Shown: positions 23,000 through 34,884 of the stretch, in pieces | Layout of the letters: each line of letters opens with the position of its first letter | Position numbering within the stretch: the stretch's first letter is position 1 | DNA from: Nematostella vectensis | Taxonomy: Eukaryota > Cnidaria > Anthozoa > Actiniaria > Edwardsiidae | Reading direction: 5' to 3' | Length of the DNA stretch: 64,000 bases | Assembly (NCBI RefSeq): GCF_932526225.1 | Contig: NC_064048.1 | Span: 4,532,437 to 4,596,436, forward strand | The notes under the pieces: model-generated | What the model saw: the letters and a program-made list of their open reading frames with translations, nothing else | The model's database searches: none | Told to the model about the DNA's origin: nothing | Made by a program: the position numbers and the translations under genes

Positions 23000-23261
23000 G
23001 AGTGTAGAAGGTATTCTTGTATATGAGGTATGAATCAACACAATGTTGAAAAGGTATGTTAAACGCCTTTGGTAACAGAGTGGTTGCGCTGATGTTTCGA
23101 GCGTTAGCCCTTCGTCGGAGCAAAAAGACGCAGGGCAGAGCTCGACAAAGGGCTAACGCTCAAAACGTCAGCGCAACCACTCTGTTTCACAAAAACGTTT
23201 AACATACCTTTTCATCATTGTGTTGATTCATACCTTATTTACAAGAATACCTTCTACACTC
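23000..23261. mobile_element. Long hairpin (foldback) element, about 121-bp arms
   Basis: The left arm 23000-23120, from GAGTGTAGAAGG to GCCCTTCGTCGGAG, is the inverse of 23141-23261, from CTCGACAAAGGGC to CCTTCTACACTC, with scattered mismatches and a 20-bp loop. The inner segment GTTTCGAGCGTTAGCCCTTC resembles a word common in cnidarian repeats. No coding capacity. Transcribed, it would form a long imperfect hairpin RNA. Confidence 0.85.
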
Positions 23262-24345
23262 GTAGAGTCTTGTCTACACCACGCCTACGCAGACCATCTA
23301 GTGTTTCTACAGCTTGCCTGTAGTCTTTCTAGTTACGATAGATCGACGTATTTTAATGGGAATAATAACAAAAAAGCAGCTGATTGAAATCCTTTTATAT
23401 TGTGATTCTACCTTCTTCTTCACCTCCCGGACACACACAAACACGCTACAAGGGGGAGAAGTTTGTCATACTACACTTTAAAGCCAACCAATTATTCTCT
23501 AGATCTGCTCAAATGTGCTTTGAACGTGACTCATGCCCCTTGAGTTGACAAAGAAACCACGGTTAAGATATGTATATTTGGGAGCCAGTTGCTCTAGCTA
23601 TTAGCAAACAGGGGGCCGTGGTCGAAGAAACAATGTTGTTGTATTATAAGCCCAAACGTGCCTGATGCATGAGAAACTCTTATCCTCCAGCCCTTGCATA
23701 CATGGCGTGCGCGCACTTTTCATTACTACCTTTCAGTAGTCGCACGCTAAGGCGCAAAAACAACAGAACACCATATGTGTGCTGGGTGCCTGCGAACTGG
23801 TACCACTACACATTTCATTAGAAATCAAACGTGGTATATAAATACAATGCAGAAAATATTCTAAACTTAAAAATTATAATACCTAAAATATTACTTAAGT
23901 GCAAGTGCAATTACACAATTTAAAAATATTAATAATCTTATGAAAATACAACTTCAAAATCACACGCCCGATACGAAAACCCGGATAAAACCCTATAGGC
24001 AAAAAACCCGGGAACGTATTTCTCGGTCGAATGCGTTGATTATATAGCCTCGAGGATTAAGGCTTTAATCTAATATACCATGAAGTTTGGTTACACAGTG
24101 ATACTAGCGTCCAACATGCGAGATGAAATAATTATCATATCTCTATCGTATATATACGATATGTAGTTCTAAAGTAGTTACGTAATCTTACAAAATAAAA
24201 AAATAGTTGTCTGGTTGTTATATTTAAACAAAACATCACGTAATGTGATAACACATACTCAGAACCGTAACGAAAACGCTTTCCAACTGCACGTTATTAC
24301 GTTGGAAAGCATTTATTCCCAAGTGAGAGCAGACACGATATCCAT
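23262..24345. other. Intergenic DNA, no gene recognised
   Basis: AT-rich DNA with no frame carrying a recognisable domain on either strand. Confidence 0.5.
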
Positions 24346-24492
24346 ACCCCCACCCCCACCCCCCACCCCCCCATTGAGGGGGGCGGAGGTATGACCTCCA
24401 CCCCTGGAATTTCCAACCCCCTGGAAAAAATTTGAATACAGTAAGGAAATAGGGCATTTTACCACCCCCCACCCCCCACCCCCCCCTCCCCT
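24346..24492 (-). repeat. C-rich/G-rich low-complexity block (G-quadruplex-capable on minus strand)
   Basis: Two runs of CCCCCAC type, near 24346-24372 and 24466-24490, bracket a related GGAATTTCCAACCCCCTGG segment. On the minus strand each gives four or more closely spaced G-runs. A 170-residue minus-strand open frame across it is Gly/Trp-rich and is most likely an artefact of composition. Confidence 0.7.
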
Positions 24493-25869
24493 CTGGAAAT
24501 TCCTGGGCGTTTGAAACCCTCAATCCTCTCATTGGGAATGGGGGATATAGATATTTTCTGGAACTAAACAATATCTGATTATCCAATACACTGTATATAG
24601 ATATACACGTTTTGTTAAAAATCACTCTAAGATCTGTGATGAAATGATCAAATATACTATCGAAACCGCTTGCTATTATTTCTTCCCAATCCCAAACCCA
24701 GACGACATAATTGAATGTTGTACAAGATGATAGGCACCTTGTTGACATGAATGACAGTTTACCTTAAAGTTTTCTTTTTTTCAGGTAATTGAAGAGTTTG
24801 AAAATGTTGTTTTGGGCAGTTTGAATATGAGAAGTTCTGATAAACTATCTCGTAAAATGCACAGAATTTTTTGCGGATTAACACTTCCATTTTTTGCGCT
24901 ACATGTTCGTGTTCAGTTCCGGTTTGGGTAAATCGCATTTCACATATGAAACTAGTTTTATTTTCATATCAGCCAAACTGACAACTATCCTAGTTCCAGA
25001 GCCTCGTGCGTCTCTCATCATTAACTGAAAACAAACCTTTACTGATAAAAAAAAAACTTTTATTTTATTTTGCCGCTGAAAGCTTGAGCGCGAGATAGTT
25101 TGCCACCCAAAAGGTCACGTGATCTCTTAGCACAAGTTCCCAAGGATCAATATTATTCCCATATCAGTCAATCTTGTTTTTAAAACTGTCGTTTTTCTAG
25201 CTCACTCGTTCATTTTCTTTTTAGGCATTACATACCATATTTTGGAGTCCACTTCCATCATTTTTTTTTTTGCTTTAGAGCTTTGTGAGTCGAGAATTTC
25301 CACGTAAACTTGCAGGAATTCTTGTTTACTACGATTTTGCTGGCAGCCATCTTGAAAATAGAACCTAGTCCCTAACGTAGTAGAATATCACAGGTCTCCC
25401 GAGCGCTCGACCCAGGCTCTTTTAGACCATTTAGAAAAATGACAGCCATTGATTGATATGTTTCCATTTTCTTTTTCTTCAAATCCAATGTGAAATAATG
25501 GAATAAAAAAAAAACATGCGTTTTTCGTCAGCTGGCTTATCTTATATCATACCATGGCGGACTTTTTCAATCCATATCTCTTATCTTAATGGTTTTCTCT
25601 AGATCCAGAAATTTAAGTCGGAACCGAAATGTCGTGGCTTAACTCGCGGATAAGATTTTTGACGCCGAAGAAAAGGCTTGAATTCAAGTAATCTTCAGCA
25701 GGTGAACAAAATAAACAGTATACTTATACACTTCTATTTTTTTACTGGAAAATGATGCATGGTTTATTTGACGATTGTGCGCGCTGCGTCAATCAACAAT
25801 CTAACAATTGCCTACTATGTGAGGGACTGTACGTTTTACGAGTTTCAAAAATTGGAAATCAAGATAAAC
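24493..25869. other. Intergenic DNA, no gene recognised
   Basis: Apart from the MITE-like end at about 25068-25100 (see 21580-21995), nothing is recognised. Confidence 0.5.
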
Positions 25870-26105
25870 TGATAAACTGACGACAAGGATCAATCTATAC
25901 TCGGAAATCACGATTCACGATTTTTAACAAGCATAGATCACGACTCACGATTTTTGAAAAGGATAGATCACGATTTACGCTGCTCAAATTTCGCCATTCA
26001 CGAATCAAGGCGAAGATAGCAATCACGGATCACGATTGTCAATTTGTCCTTTTCACGATTCACGATCAACAAAAAAAGGCCGTTCACGGATCACAAAAAT
26101 AACCC
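25870..26105. repeat. Degenerate tandem repeat of ATCACGATTCACGA words
   Basis: Words such as ATCACGATTCACGATTTTT, ATCACGACTCACGA and ATCACGGATCACGA alternate through about 235 bp. The style (short GATC/CACGA words, irregular spacing) resembles the CCGATCCGC block at 53428-53791. Confidence 0.75.
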
Positions 26106-26334
26106 TTACCGCCCCTATGTACTATTTGGTTGAACACGAGAGAAATATTATCGGTTTGAATCGATTCCAAGACGAGAAGTGGCGGTTCTTCGCGGGTCAA
26201 ACAGCAGATTGCCAAGTTTACAATGTAAGCTTTCAAAACGGTCAGCCAACCCTACCCATGGTGCCCTATGATCCTTACTTTGTCAGCCATTCTTTTACCC
26301 ATCAAAAGTCAAAACATTTGTGAATTCTGTTGTA

Positions 26335-29300
26335 TTCTGCACATTCATATATAGAATCATGATTTAAGAAAATGCATAAAATAGTGATAAAAAACAGCAC
26401 AGGGTAAAAGCCAACAGTTATTAATAATATACTCACAAAAGATGGTAGAAAGCTTTACAGTCTTTCCTTCTTCGCTAGTTCGTCTTTGCTTTTCTTTGTT
26501 GTAAACTTCTCGAACTGATAAAACTATAATGTGCATTAATTGGAGTTTTAAGAGAACCAAGTTTTTTTTCGTTATCTCATTCCCATTTCCTTTTAAGTTC
26601 TTTGAGAAACCGACTACTTTCTACCGAGGCGTTCAAGACAGTCTCCGATTTCGCATAGCATTTTGCTTTAATTTGAATGAGTCTTATAGTTTTGAAATAT
26701 TTTCATATTTTGTTCAATTGCTTGGTGATTTGAGGCAAGTTTTTTTAACAGCTTGAAAATCTAATTAGTTCCACATGTTCTAACATCGATGTGAAGAGGA
26801 AAATTGTGCATCGTACTTACTTAGGTTATGGCGCCAAGACTAAAAAGCTGACGGCAACGAACCAACAGACTATGAAAGCCTGTGTTGAAAAGAGCTTTTG
26901 GCTCTTTATATCCAAGTATCAACCATCAATAGAAGATCAATACTTAAACATCTAACACAAGGAGATGAGAGTTTCATTCTCTCTAGCTCTTAAGCACAGG
27001 TTTTCGATAAAACGGTCTTTGGTGAGACTTGATGAGTTGGAGCGGTAACTTTTAAGTGTCAACGCGCGTTTTCCTCGTGTACATTTGCGCGCACTGTTAT
27101 GTTCTTTTTTAGAAACAAAAAAGACCTCAATATCCTACAAAATTATAACTAGAGATATGATTTCATTGATTCATCACTGAATCTGTAATTACTTGCTAAT
27201 TGTTTTTTTTTGTGAAAACTGCTGACAGAAATGCTCGCATTAACCCTCATCCAGACTATCAAACGGTGACAACTCTCTTCAACTCTCAAAGTGATTGAGG
27301 GTCGATGAGAGTGCGTAAGATTGGTTGGAACTCTCATCGCCTCTCATCTCATCGAGTCTTTACATACCTATTAGAGTAGCGGCTGACATCATAAAAAAAT
27401 GCGATTTTACGATGTAACTTTATCATTATAATATCGTAATATAATATTATATTATCATTATAATATTTTATGTATGTAGCTCCCCTCTCGTCTGTCTGGA
27501 AATTGATATTAATAAAGACTACTATATTTTAAAGTTATTATCAATCTCGTGTCTTGGTAGGTTCAAACGGAGAAAGGAGGCGATAAAGGACAAAGGTAAC
27601 TCACCTCTGACTAAATTGTTAAGCACCTGATAAACAAATGCCTTTTTGTTGAAGAGGAGAACTTATAATGAAATATTATTCACAGAAGCTGCTGTTTTAC
27701 GCTTTCTATGTCGTAGACAAATAATCTCGTAATCAGGTCTGAGAGCCTGTAGCAAAGAATGGCCCTCGGTGATGATCCTAATGATTGTGTGCTATTTGTT
27801 TCTTCTCCTTTATTTTCGTCTCCTTCATTTTCTTTGAGCACTCTTAATTTAAGTATGCAGTTGTCATACTTAATTAAATTTTGTGATAACGCATTTTTTT
27901 TTTTTGCGACAAATAAATCGTAGGTATTCATGAATGTCTTCTCCCGTAAAGCTTTTTTATTTAAAAAGGCCCTATCGGCCATATTGAAAATTACCCTAGG
28001 ACGGAGGTTTGTGCTATTTATGTGAGAGTCGGTAAGCTTATGTTATTTAATCATTCAAACGCAGCTAAAATTTAGTTGAGGTAGATAACCAGACTTCAAA
28101 GGCAAAAAAAGCAGACTAAAACCTTCTTGCAAGCGGTGGACTGAGATTTTTATCACAGAAAACCCAATAATTTTCAACCGCCGCCATCTTGGAAACGCGA
28201 AATAGTAGACTAGGGCGAGCGAAAACGAGGGAGGGGTAGTGGGATGGCGGCAGTTATAGTCCACCACCTGCAAGAAAACTAAAAAAAATCAGGAATTCTT
28301 TATGAGAAAACTGTATATTCAAGTAATTTGCCACAGTTATAGCAGTGCCCAAAGGCAAATGGATAGAGATGTTAGCCCTGCACATTCATATATAGAATCA
28401 TGATTTAAGAAAATGCATAAAATAGTGATAAAAAACAGCACAGGGTAAAAGCCAACAGTTATTAATAATATACTCACAAAAGATGGTAGAAAGCTTTACA
28501 GTCTTTCCTTCTTCGCTAGTTCGTCTTTGCTTTTCTTTGTTGTAAACTTCTCGAACTGATAAAACTATAATGTGCACTAATTGGAGTTTTAAGAGAACCA
28601 AGTTTTTTTTCGCTATCTCATTCCCATTTCCTTTTAAGTTCTTTGAGAAACCGACTACTTTCTACCGAGGCGTTCAAGACAGTCTCCGATTTCGCATAGC
28701 ATTTTGCTTTTATTTGAATGAGTCTTATAGTTTTGAAATATTTTCATATTTTGTTCAATTGCTTGGTGATTTGAGGCAAGTTTTTTTAACAGCTTGAAAA
28801 TCTAATTAGTTCCACATGTTCTAACATCGATGTGAAGAGGAAAATTGTGCATCGTACTTACTTAGGTTATGGCGCCAAGACTATAAGAGGTGACGGCAAC
28901 GAACCAACAGACTATGAAAGCCTGTGTTGAAAAGAGCTTTTGGCTCTTTATATCCAAGTATCAACCATCAATAAAAGATCAATACTTAAACATCTAACAC
29001 AAGGAGATGAGAGTTTCATTCTCTCTAGCTCTTAAGCACAGGTTTTCGATAAAACGGTCTTTGGTGAGACTTGATGAGTTGGAGCGGTAACTTTTAAGTG
29101 TCAACGCGCGTTTTCCTCGTGTACATTTGCGCGCACTGTTATGTTCCCTTTTAGAAACAAAAAAGACCTCAATATCCTACAAAATTATAACAAGAGATAT
29201 GATTTAATGGATTCATCACTGAATCTGTAATTACTTGCTAATTGTTGTTTTTTTTTTTGAAAACTGCTGACAGAAATTCTCGCATTAACCCTCATCCAGA

Positions 29301-30415
29301 CTATCAAACGGTGACAACTCTCTTCAACTCTCAAAGTGATTGAGGGTCGATGAGAGTGCGTGAGATCAGTTGGAACTCTCATCGCCTCTCATCTCATCGA
29401 GGCTTTACATACCTATTAGAGTAGCGGCTGACATCATAAAAAAATGCGATTTTACGATGTAACTTTATCATTATAATATCGTAATATAATATTATATTAT
29501 CATTATAATATTTTATGTATGTAGCTCCCCTCTCGTCTGTCTGGAACTTGATATTAATAAAGACTACTATATTTTAAAGTTATTATCAATCTCGTGTCTT
29601 GGTAGGTTCAAACGGAGAAAGGAGGCGATAAAGGACAAAGGTAACTCACCTCTGACTAAATTGTTAAGCACCTGATAAACAAATGCCTTTTTGTTGAAGA
29701 GGAGAACTTATAATGAAATATTATTCACAGAAGCTGCTGTTTTACGCTTTCTATGTCGTAGACAAATAATCTCGTAATCAGGTCTGAGAGCCTGTAGCAA
29801 AGAATGGCCCTCGGTGATCATCCTAATGATTGTGTGCTCTTTGTTTCTTCTCCTTTATTTTCGTCTCCTTCATTTTCTTTGAGCACTCTTAATTTAAGTA
29901 TGCAGTTCTAATACTTAATTAAATTTTGTGATAACGCATTTTTTTTTGCGACAAATAAATCGTAGGTATTCATGAATGTCTTCTCCCGTAAGGCTTTTTT
30001 ATTTAAAAAGGCCCTATCGGCCATATTGAAAATTACCCTAGGAGGTTTGTGCTATTTATGTGAGAGTCGGTAAGCTTATGTTATTTAATCATTCAAACGC
30101 AGCTAAAATTTAGTTGAGGTAGATAACCAGACTTCAAAGGCAAAAAAAGCAGACTAAAACCTTCTTGCAAGCGGTGGACTGAGATTTTTATCACAGAAAA
30201 CCCAATAATTTTCAACCGCCGCCATCTTGGAAACGCGAAATAGTAGCCTAGGGCGAGCGAAAACGAGGGAGAGGTAGTGGGATGGCGGCAGTGATAGTCC
30301 ACCACCTGCAAGAAAACTAAAAAAAATCAGGAATTCTTTATGAGAAAACTGTATATTCAAATATTTTGCCACAGTTATAGCAGTGCCCAAAGGCAAATGG
30401 ATAGAGATGTTAGCC
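26335..30415. repeat. Tandem duplication of a 2.04-kb unit
   Basis: Unit 1 starts at CTGCACATTCATATAT (26335) and unit 2 at the same word near 28377; unit 2 ends at GATGTTAGCCCT near 30415. The copies are about 97% identical by eye, with differences mainly in homopolymers and single bases. No gene is recognised. A 100-residue minus-strand frame at 27680-27982 is interrupted in unit 2 by a TAG, so it is probably not under selection. Both units hold an AT palindrome near 27430/29470. Confidence 0.92.
27680..27982 (-). other. Open frame of 100 residues in tandem unit 1, unproven
   Basis: The frame starts MADRAFLNKKALREK and is Lys/Glu-rich; a good donor (CAGAG|GTGAGT) lies downstream on the minus strand near 27607. 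The unit 2 copy keeps the start and, despite a poly-A run shorter by exactly three bases, the frame, but then has a TAG about 46 codons in. It could be an exon fragment or chance. Confidence 0.2.
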
Positions 30416-31800
30416 CTACTTTTCTTCTGAATCAAGGGCTATTTCTAGAATGCTTCGAAACTCTATTCAGAAGAAGTAATAAACTAATCATTCACAAAAG
30501 ATTTGGTGTAGAAAACATGCGTAGCGAGCTGAAATTCTGTATTCCGCAGTGTGAATAGAACGCGCGAAAAATTAGCGCGAAATTTCACGTTTTCACAGGT
30601 TTATAATGAAAGAATCGTACGATACAATTGTTGCGAATTAATGTCATGTTCTATAAATAAACAGCATCCGTGTAGCTGGTATTAAAAATAAGGAATAAAT
30701 AAGGAAATAAGTATGGCCTAGTAAAGGAAATATGGGTAAAAACTTCCAAAGCTAAGACACACGTACCATACACTGTTTTTGCAAACCATCGCAGTATGAT
30801 TTCTATCCTGGAGAATTCATAGACGAACATTTGTCAGAGTCGACTACCAGTATTTATTACAACGAATTCTGAGCATTATTTATTGGTGTGACTTGCGAGC
30901 GTTGTGACGTACATGGTATGGTTACAAGACGGAACTCAATTCTCGGTTACATATTGCTCAAGTCACGTAAAACCACTAGAAATACAGATCTACGGCACCA
31001 CCGACATTACCCTGGTGTTGTACCATTATATCATTACGAAAGCCCTTTGCTCTGGGTAATTCTAGTAACCATGTCTCAAACAACTAGGAACTCAGATTTT
31101 TTGGCACCATCTTTATCTGCATTCAACATACCCTATGGTAGGTCGTCTTGACGGAAAAACATGACTTGACGTTTCCAATAAGCTCATTTCACATCAAATA
31201 AGGCGGAAAATTCCCCTAAGTTCTTAGTGAGTAGTATCAAACAAAATATCAAATGTGACTTTTTTAAATTGATGCGACTTTTTGCAAAGTGTCATTGAAA
31301 TTCGAGCTTTTCGTCCCTGAGCTCATAATATAGCGCAAAGATGATCAAAGAAATTATCTTATAAAGCCAAAATCTGGGTATGTGCATTTCGGCCTCAACT
31401 TATTTGTGTTTTGAAAAGGGAAAATCAGTCCGGAATACTGATGGCCATTGTAAGAAATTGTATCTTCTTTCTCCATGTGCGTATGTTCAGGGTTTTTTCC
31501 GTCATGTCTCGTCTTACAGATTTTAGTTATGGCTAGAAAGTCATTTACTTTGGAACTATTAGCAGAAATCTCGGTAATTTCTGAAGCCACACGTACTTTG
31601 GTCAGCGGTGTTGCGCGCGCCATGTTTACCTTCGTCGAGCGAACGCCATAAAGACGCGATATCGAACTTTTCTGGCACTTTGATATTTATACGATATTTA
31701 TCACTCATCTAAAATCGGATATAAATCAGATATTTTTTCACAGGGTTCTAGTATCATATTTAGTCGATATTATAACAAAGCTCACAAATCTAATTTCTGA
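30416..31800. other. Intergenic DNA with one possible first exon
   Basis: The only candidate is a minus-strand frame at 31354-31623 starting MARATPLTKVRVASEITEIS with a favourable start context and donor-like GTACGT and GTAAGA sites inside it. No family is recognised and no second exon was found. The rest shows nothing. Confidence 0.25.
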
Positions 31801-31801
31801 T

Positions 31802-32490
31802 TGTAACCGTCGGAACTTGACATTTACCGTGCGGTTACGAAAGAATGTAGAAACAAATGCAATACTGAAAGCAAAACTATCAGGTTCTGACACCAGCCAA
31901 AAAGTAGGCAAAAATCAATGGAATGAAATGAAAACGATCGAGCGAAAGGCAACGTGAGAACGAATACATGATGCAAGGCATGGACTTATAAGGATTTATT
32001 AACAAATTAAATAATAACTTTTAAGTGATAACAAACATAGTCAAATACCGAGAAAAGGTAACCCAAGCCAAAGGCTAGTTTTAAAAACAATGTACTTACA
32101 ACCGGTAAATCAAACTGAACACAACTGGCATGACAGGCCCGTACGGACAGCGATCTAAGCTTGTAGTTTATCTCTGCTGACTGTCTTCCCTGAGCAACTG
32201 CATTTCTTGCTCCCGCATCACGCCTCGCAAGCAATGCGTCTCCTTTGCTCAACGGAAAATGGTAAAAGGACGCTAAACTTAAGTCAATTATCACTATCAA
32301 GCTATTGATACTAATCTTAAGTAATTTGAAACATGTTAAAAGTAAATTCCTAAACGTTTACGGATCGAATTAGAATCACGTTTGAGAAACAATCCGTAAA
32401 ATACGTAAAACAATTTTAATCGCAATCCAAAAATCGTTTACTTAAAATCTTTGCAAAATCTAAAATAACACAAAATACCACCCGGTCACA
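31802..32490 (-). repeat. 3' LTR of the minus-strand LTR element
   Basis: It matches 42152-42988 at over 90% by eye from end to end, but lacks about 150 bp found in the other LTR at about 42605-42753. Its outer edge abuts the TGAT duplication at 31798-31801. Confidence 0.88.
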
Positions 32491-32508
32491 CTCGCCCCTC
32501 CTTTTGTT
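32491..32508 (-). other. Polypurine tract of the LTR element
   Basis: On the minus strand AACAAAAGGAGGGGCGAG directly precedes the 3' LTR start TGTGACC. This is where plus-strand DNA synthesis is primed in LTR elements. Confidence 0.65.
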
Positions 32509-33124
32509 CATCACGTCCTCGTGTGAACTAAAACCAAAATATAACTACATAAACCTTTCTCAAATTAGCCTGACAAGTCCGGTTATACTAATCATTACTC
32601 TCATAACATACGCTATGTCGAAACAGCAAGAATACTTCCAAATAACTTGAACAACACCAGTGTCATAGAGGGCTGGCGTTCGCCTAGTGGTCCTCGTGAG
32701 AGCTCAACCACCAGAGCACAACTGTAGAGCACTGCGTATCACCGTCCATGTATCCATCTTGCTCGTATTAGCTTCCTTTTTAAAAGTCAAGTCCATCTGC
32801 GGAACCATCTCTTATTTTCTCATCTTTTCTTTTCATCGCTATTCGTCAATCGTGTTGGAGGTACATAAAACACTGTGAAAACTAGCCGGGCGCCTTGAGC
32901 TAGTCCCCTAAATACCAAATCCCCCGCTTGCCACACTTTCGCCAGAAGGTCATTCATCGGGTAAACCACATACACGCAAAAGTCTACTGCTTCCTTGAAG
33001 ATACTGGAGGTCCCTTTTGGGAAATCGCCATCCCAGCTCCCCAAATACAGCAACCTTTAAATCATCCGATCCCTCTGCCTCCTTACCAACGGTCACTTGC
33101 ATCGACATCGCGGCGCATCGCACG
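32509..33124 (-). other. Internal region of the LTR element (3' part)
   Basis: A 77-residue minus-strand frame at 32820-33053 has no recognisable domain. This and 41324-42129 are the only original internal sequence of the LTR element left in the window. A second frame, 85 residues and Arg-rich, lies at 41653-41910 on the minus strand; it is also unrecognised. Confidence 0.4.
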
Positions 33125-33796
33125 GCGTTTGCCCGGCATTACTAAAAAGCGGAACCGGCGGAAACAGTATATTTCGCTTAGTTATAGGGGTAGGGATGTC
33201 ATACTAAGGACACCATTTTTTCCTTTCTAATCTGAACAAAAAAAAACATTCCGTTGTGAAATGCTAAGACAACATCACTAAGCGCAGATGTGCTACGTTA
33301 TTTCACGCATATTTGACATTCTGTCATATGCAATTTGTATCCATTTGATTGGATAATCCATCGGATTAGTAACAAAAAACCCTTGTTTCAGAAGCGCGAC
33401 TCGTTAGAGGTAACACATGCAAGCGTTCGTAGTTTTAGCCTTCGTAGGTTTAGCGTTACGATTTCCGTTGGAAGTTCCGAATAAGAAACAAAAAAAAATA
33501 CTTGTTCAGAAGCGCGACTTGTTAGTAGCGTTGTTCATAGCGTCCTGTTAGAGATAACGCCAAATCATAACGAGCCCCAGCAATTCCGGAAGTCAAATTT
33601 TGGTTCACAGGTTGCCATGCTCGACGTCATAATCCAATAGTAGAAGTGTCAAATCCAATAATAAAAATGTCACCTATACTGCGTACTGGTGCCAACAATC
33701 ACTCAGTACATCGGGATACTCTCCCGGTGTAATCTGAACTATTTAGTCTTAATTCATTAGCAATGTTTAATTTAGGGGGCCGGGCTAAGGAAAAAA

Positions 33797-34521
33797 TTCC
33801 CTGCTAGCAGAGGCCTCTTTTCTCTGTATTTCGCTGGGCTGGCGTTCGCAAGGAAAAGAGACCTCTGCCATGGGTCGAAACTGTTTTCGTTGCGCATGCG
33901 TGAGCGTTTCTAAGCGACCGCATGACGTGCCAAAACCCGTACCATCGCGCGAAAGCCGTCAATATGCTAATTTTTTATCGCAAATTATAAATCAAACTCT
34001 TTAAAAAAAAACTGTTCAATTTTAATCACCTAAGACGTCACTAAAAAGATTGAACAGCAAACGAGGCAGGCGAGTTTCTTCAATGTAAAAATCGCACAGT
34101 TGGACTCGAAGAAAATGTTACAAAACTTTTTGGTAAACTTAGATCAGCTAATTCTAGAAGAATATACAAAAGCTGTAAACGGTAAATTGACTCGTTAGTC
34201 AAACGAGAGAAAATTCTGAATGAAGACAAGGCATTGAATGGCTTCTTTTATAATTCGTCGCGTGATATTTCTACGGAGGACGCCGTTTCGAATGCGGGCT
34301 TATTATCACACAGCGGATATACGCTTCACGCATGCGCTAGTCATTGTGGGCTCAAATAGTGGCCAGTAATTAATGAACGGAGCATGCGCTCTTGATCTCC
34401 CGTCTACAATCGTGGACGGCGGTTTGATCAAACGAACTTGCGACCCATGGCAGAGGTATCTTTTCCACGCGGACGTCAGCCAAGCGAAGTACAGAGAAAA
34501 GAGGCCTCTGCTAGCAGGGAA
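33797..34521. mobile_element. 725-bp MITE, TTCCCTGCTAGCAG family, 9-bp TSD
   Basis: The ends TTCCCTGCTAGCAGAGG and CCTCTGCTAGCAGGGAA are inverse, with similarity reaching about 80 bp inward. AGGAAAAAA occurs on both sides (33788-33796 and 34522-34530), a 9-bp duplication. A 114-bp member of the same family is at 48004-48117. No transposase; it must be moved in trans. Confidence 0.88.
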
Positions 34522-34884
34522 AGGAAAAAACCGACATGGGTGCCAAAATAGTATCATGAGACACGTAGTAAATCACGCGCTCGCTCATACATAACAAGTT
34601 AACTCGCGGAGAAGGATGTGAACATAACAATACAGGGAGTATTTCCTCGAAACTTCGAAATACGAAATACATTAGCTACTAACTCAAGAGACATGTGGCT
34701 TTCCAGGGAAGGAATTTAGCAAAAGCAATTCCAGGCGGAATATAGAATTATCGACGGCTATGCCATAGACGTGAAAACGCGGAGCAGAGCACCGGAGAGG
34801 ACCGGCAAACTGGGGGTTGTTATTGCCCATTCCTTAAGCGTAATTCCGGCTTTATTGATGTAGAGCGATAGCGATATAGAAAAG

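Noticed and set aside
24236-24748. A 170-residue minus-strand frame rich in Gly and Trp.
   Set aside because: It depends on translated poly-C blocks and has no domain or conserved context.
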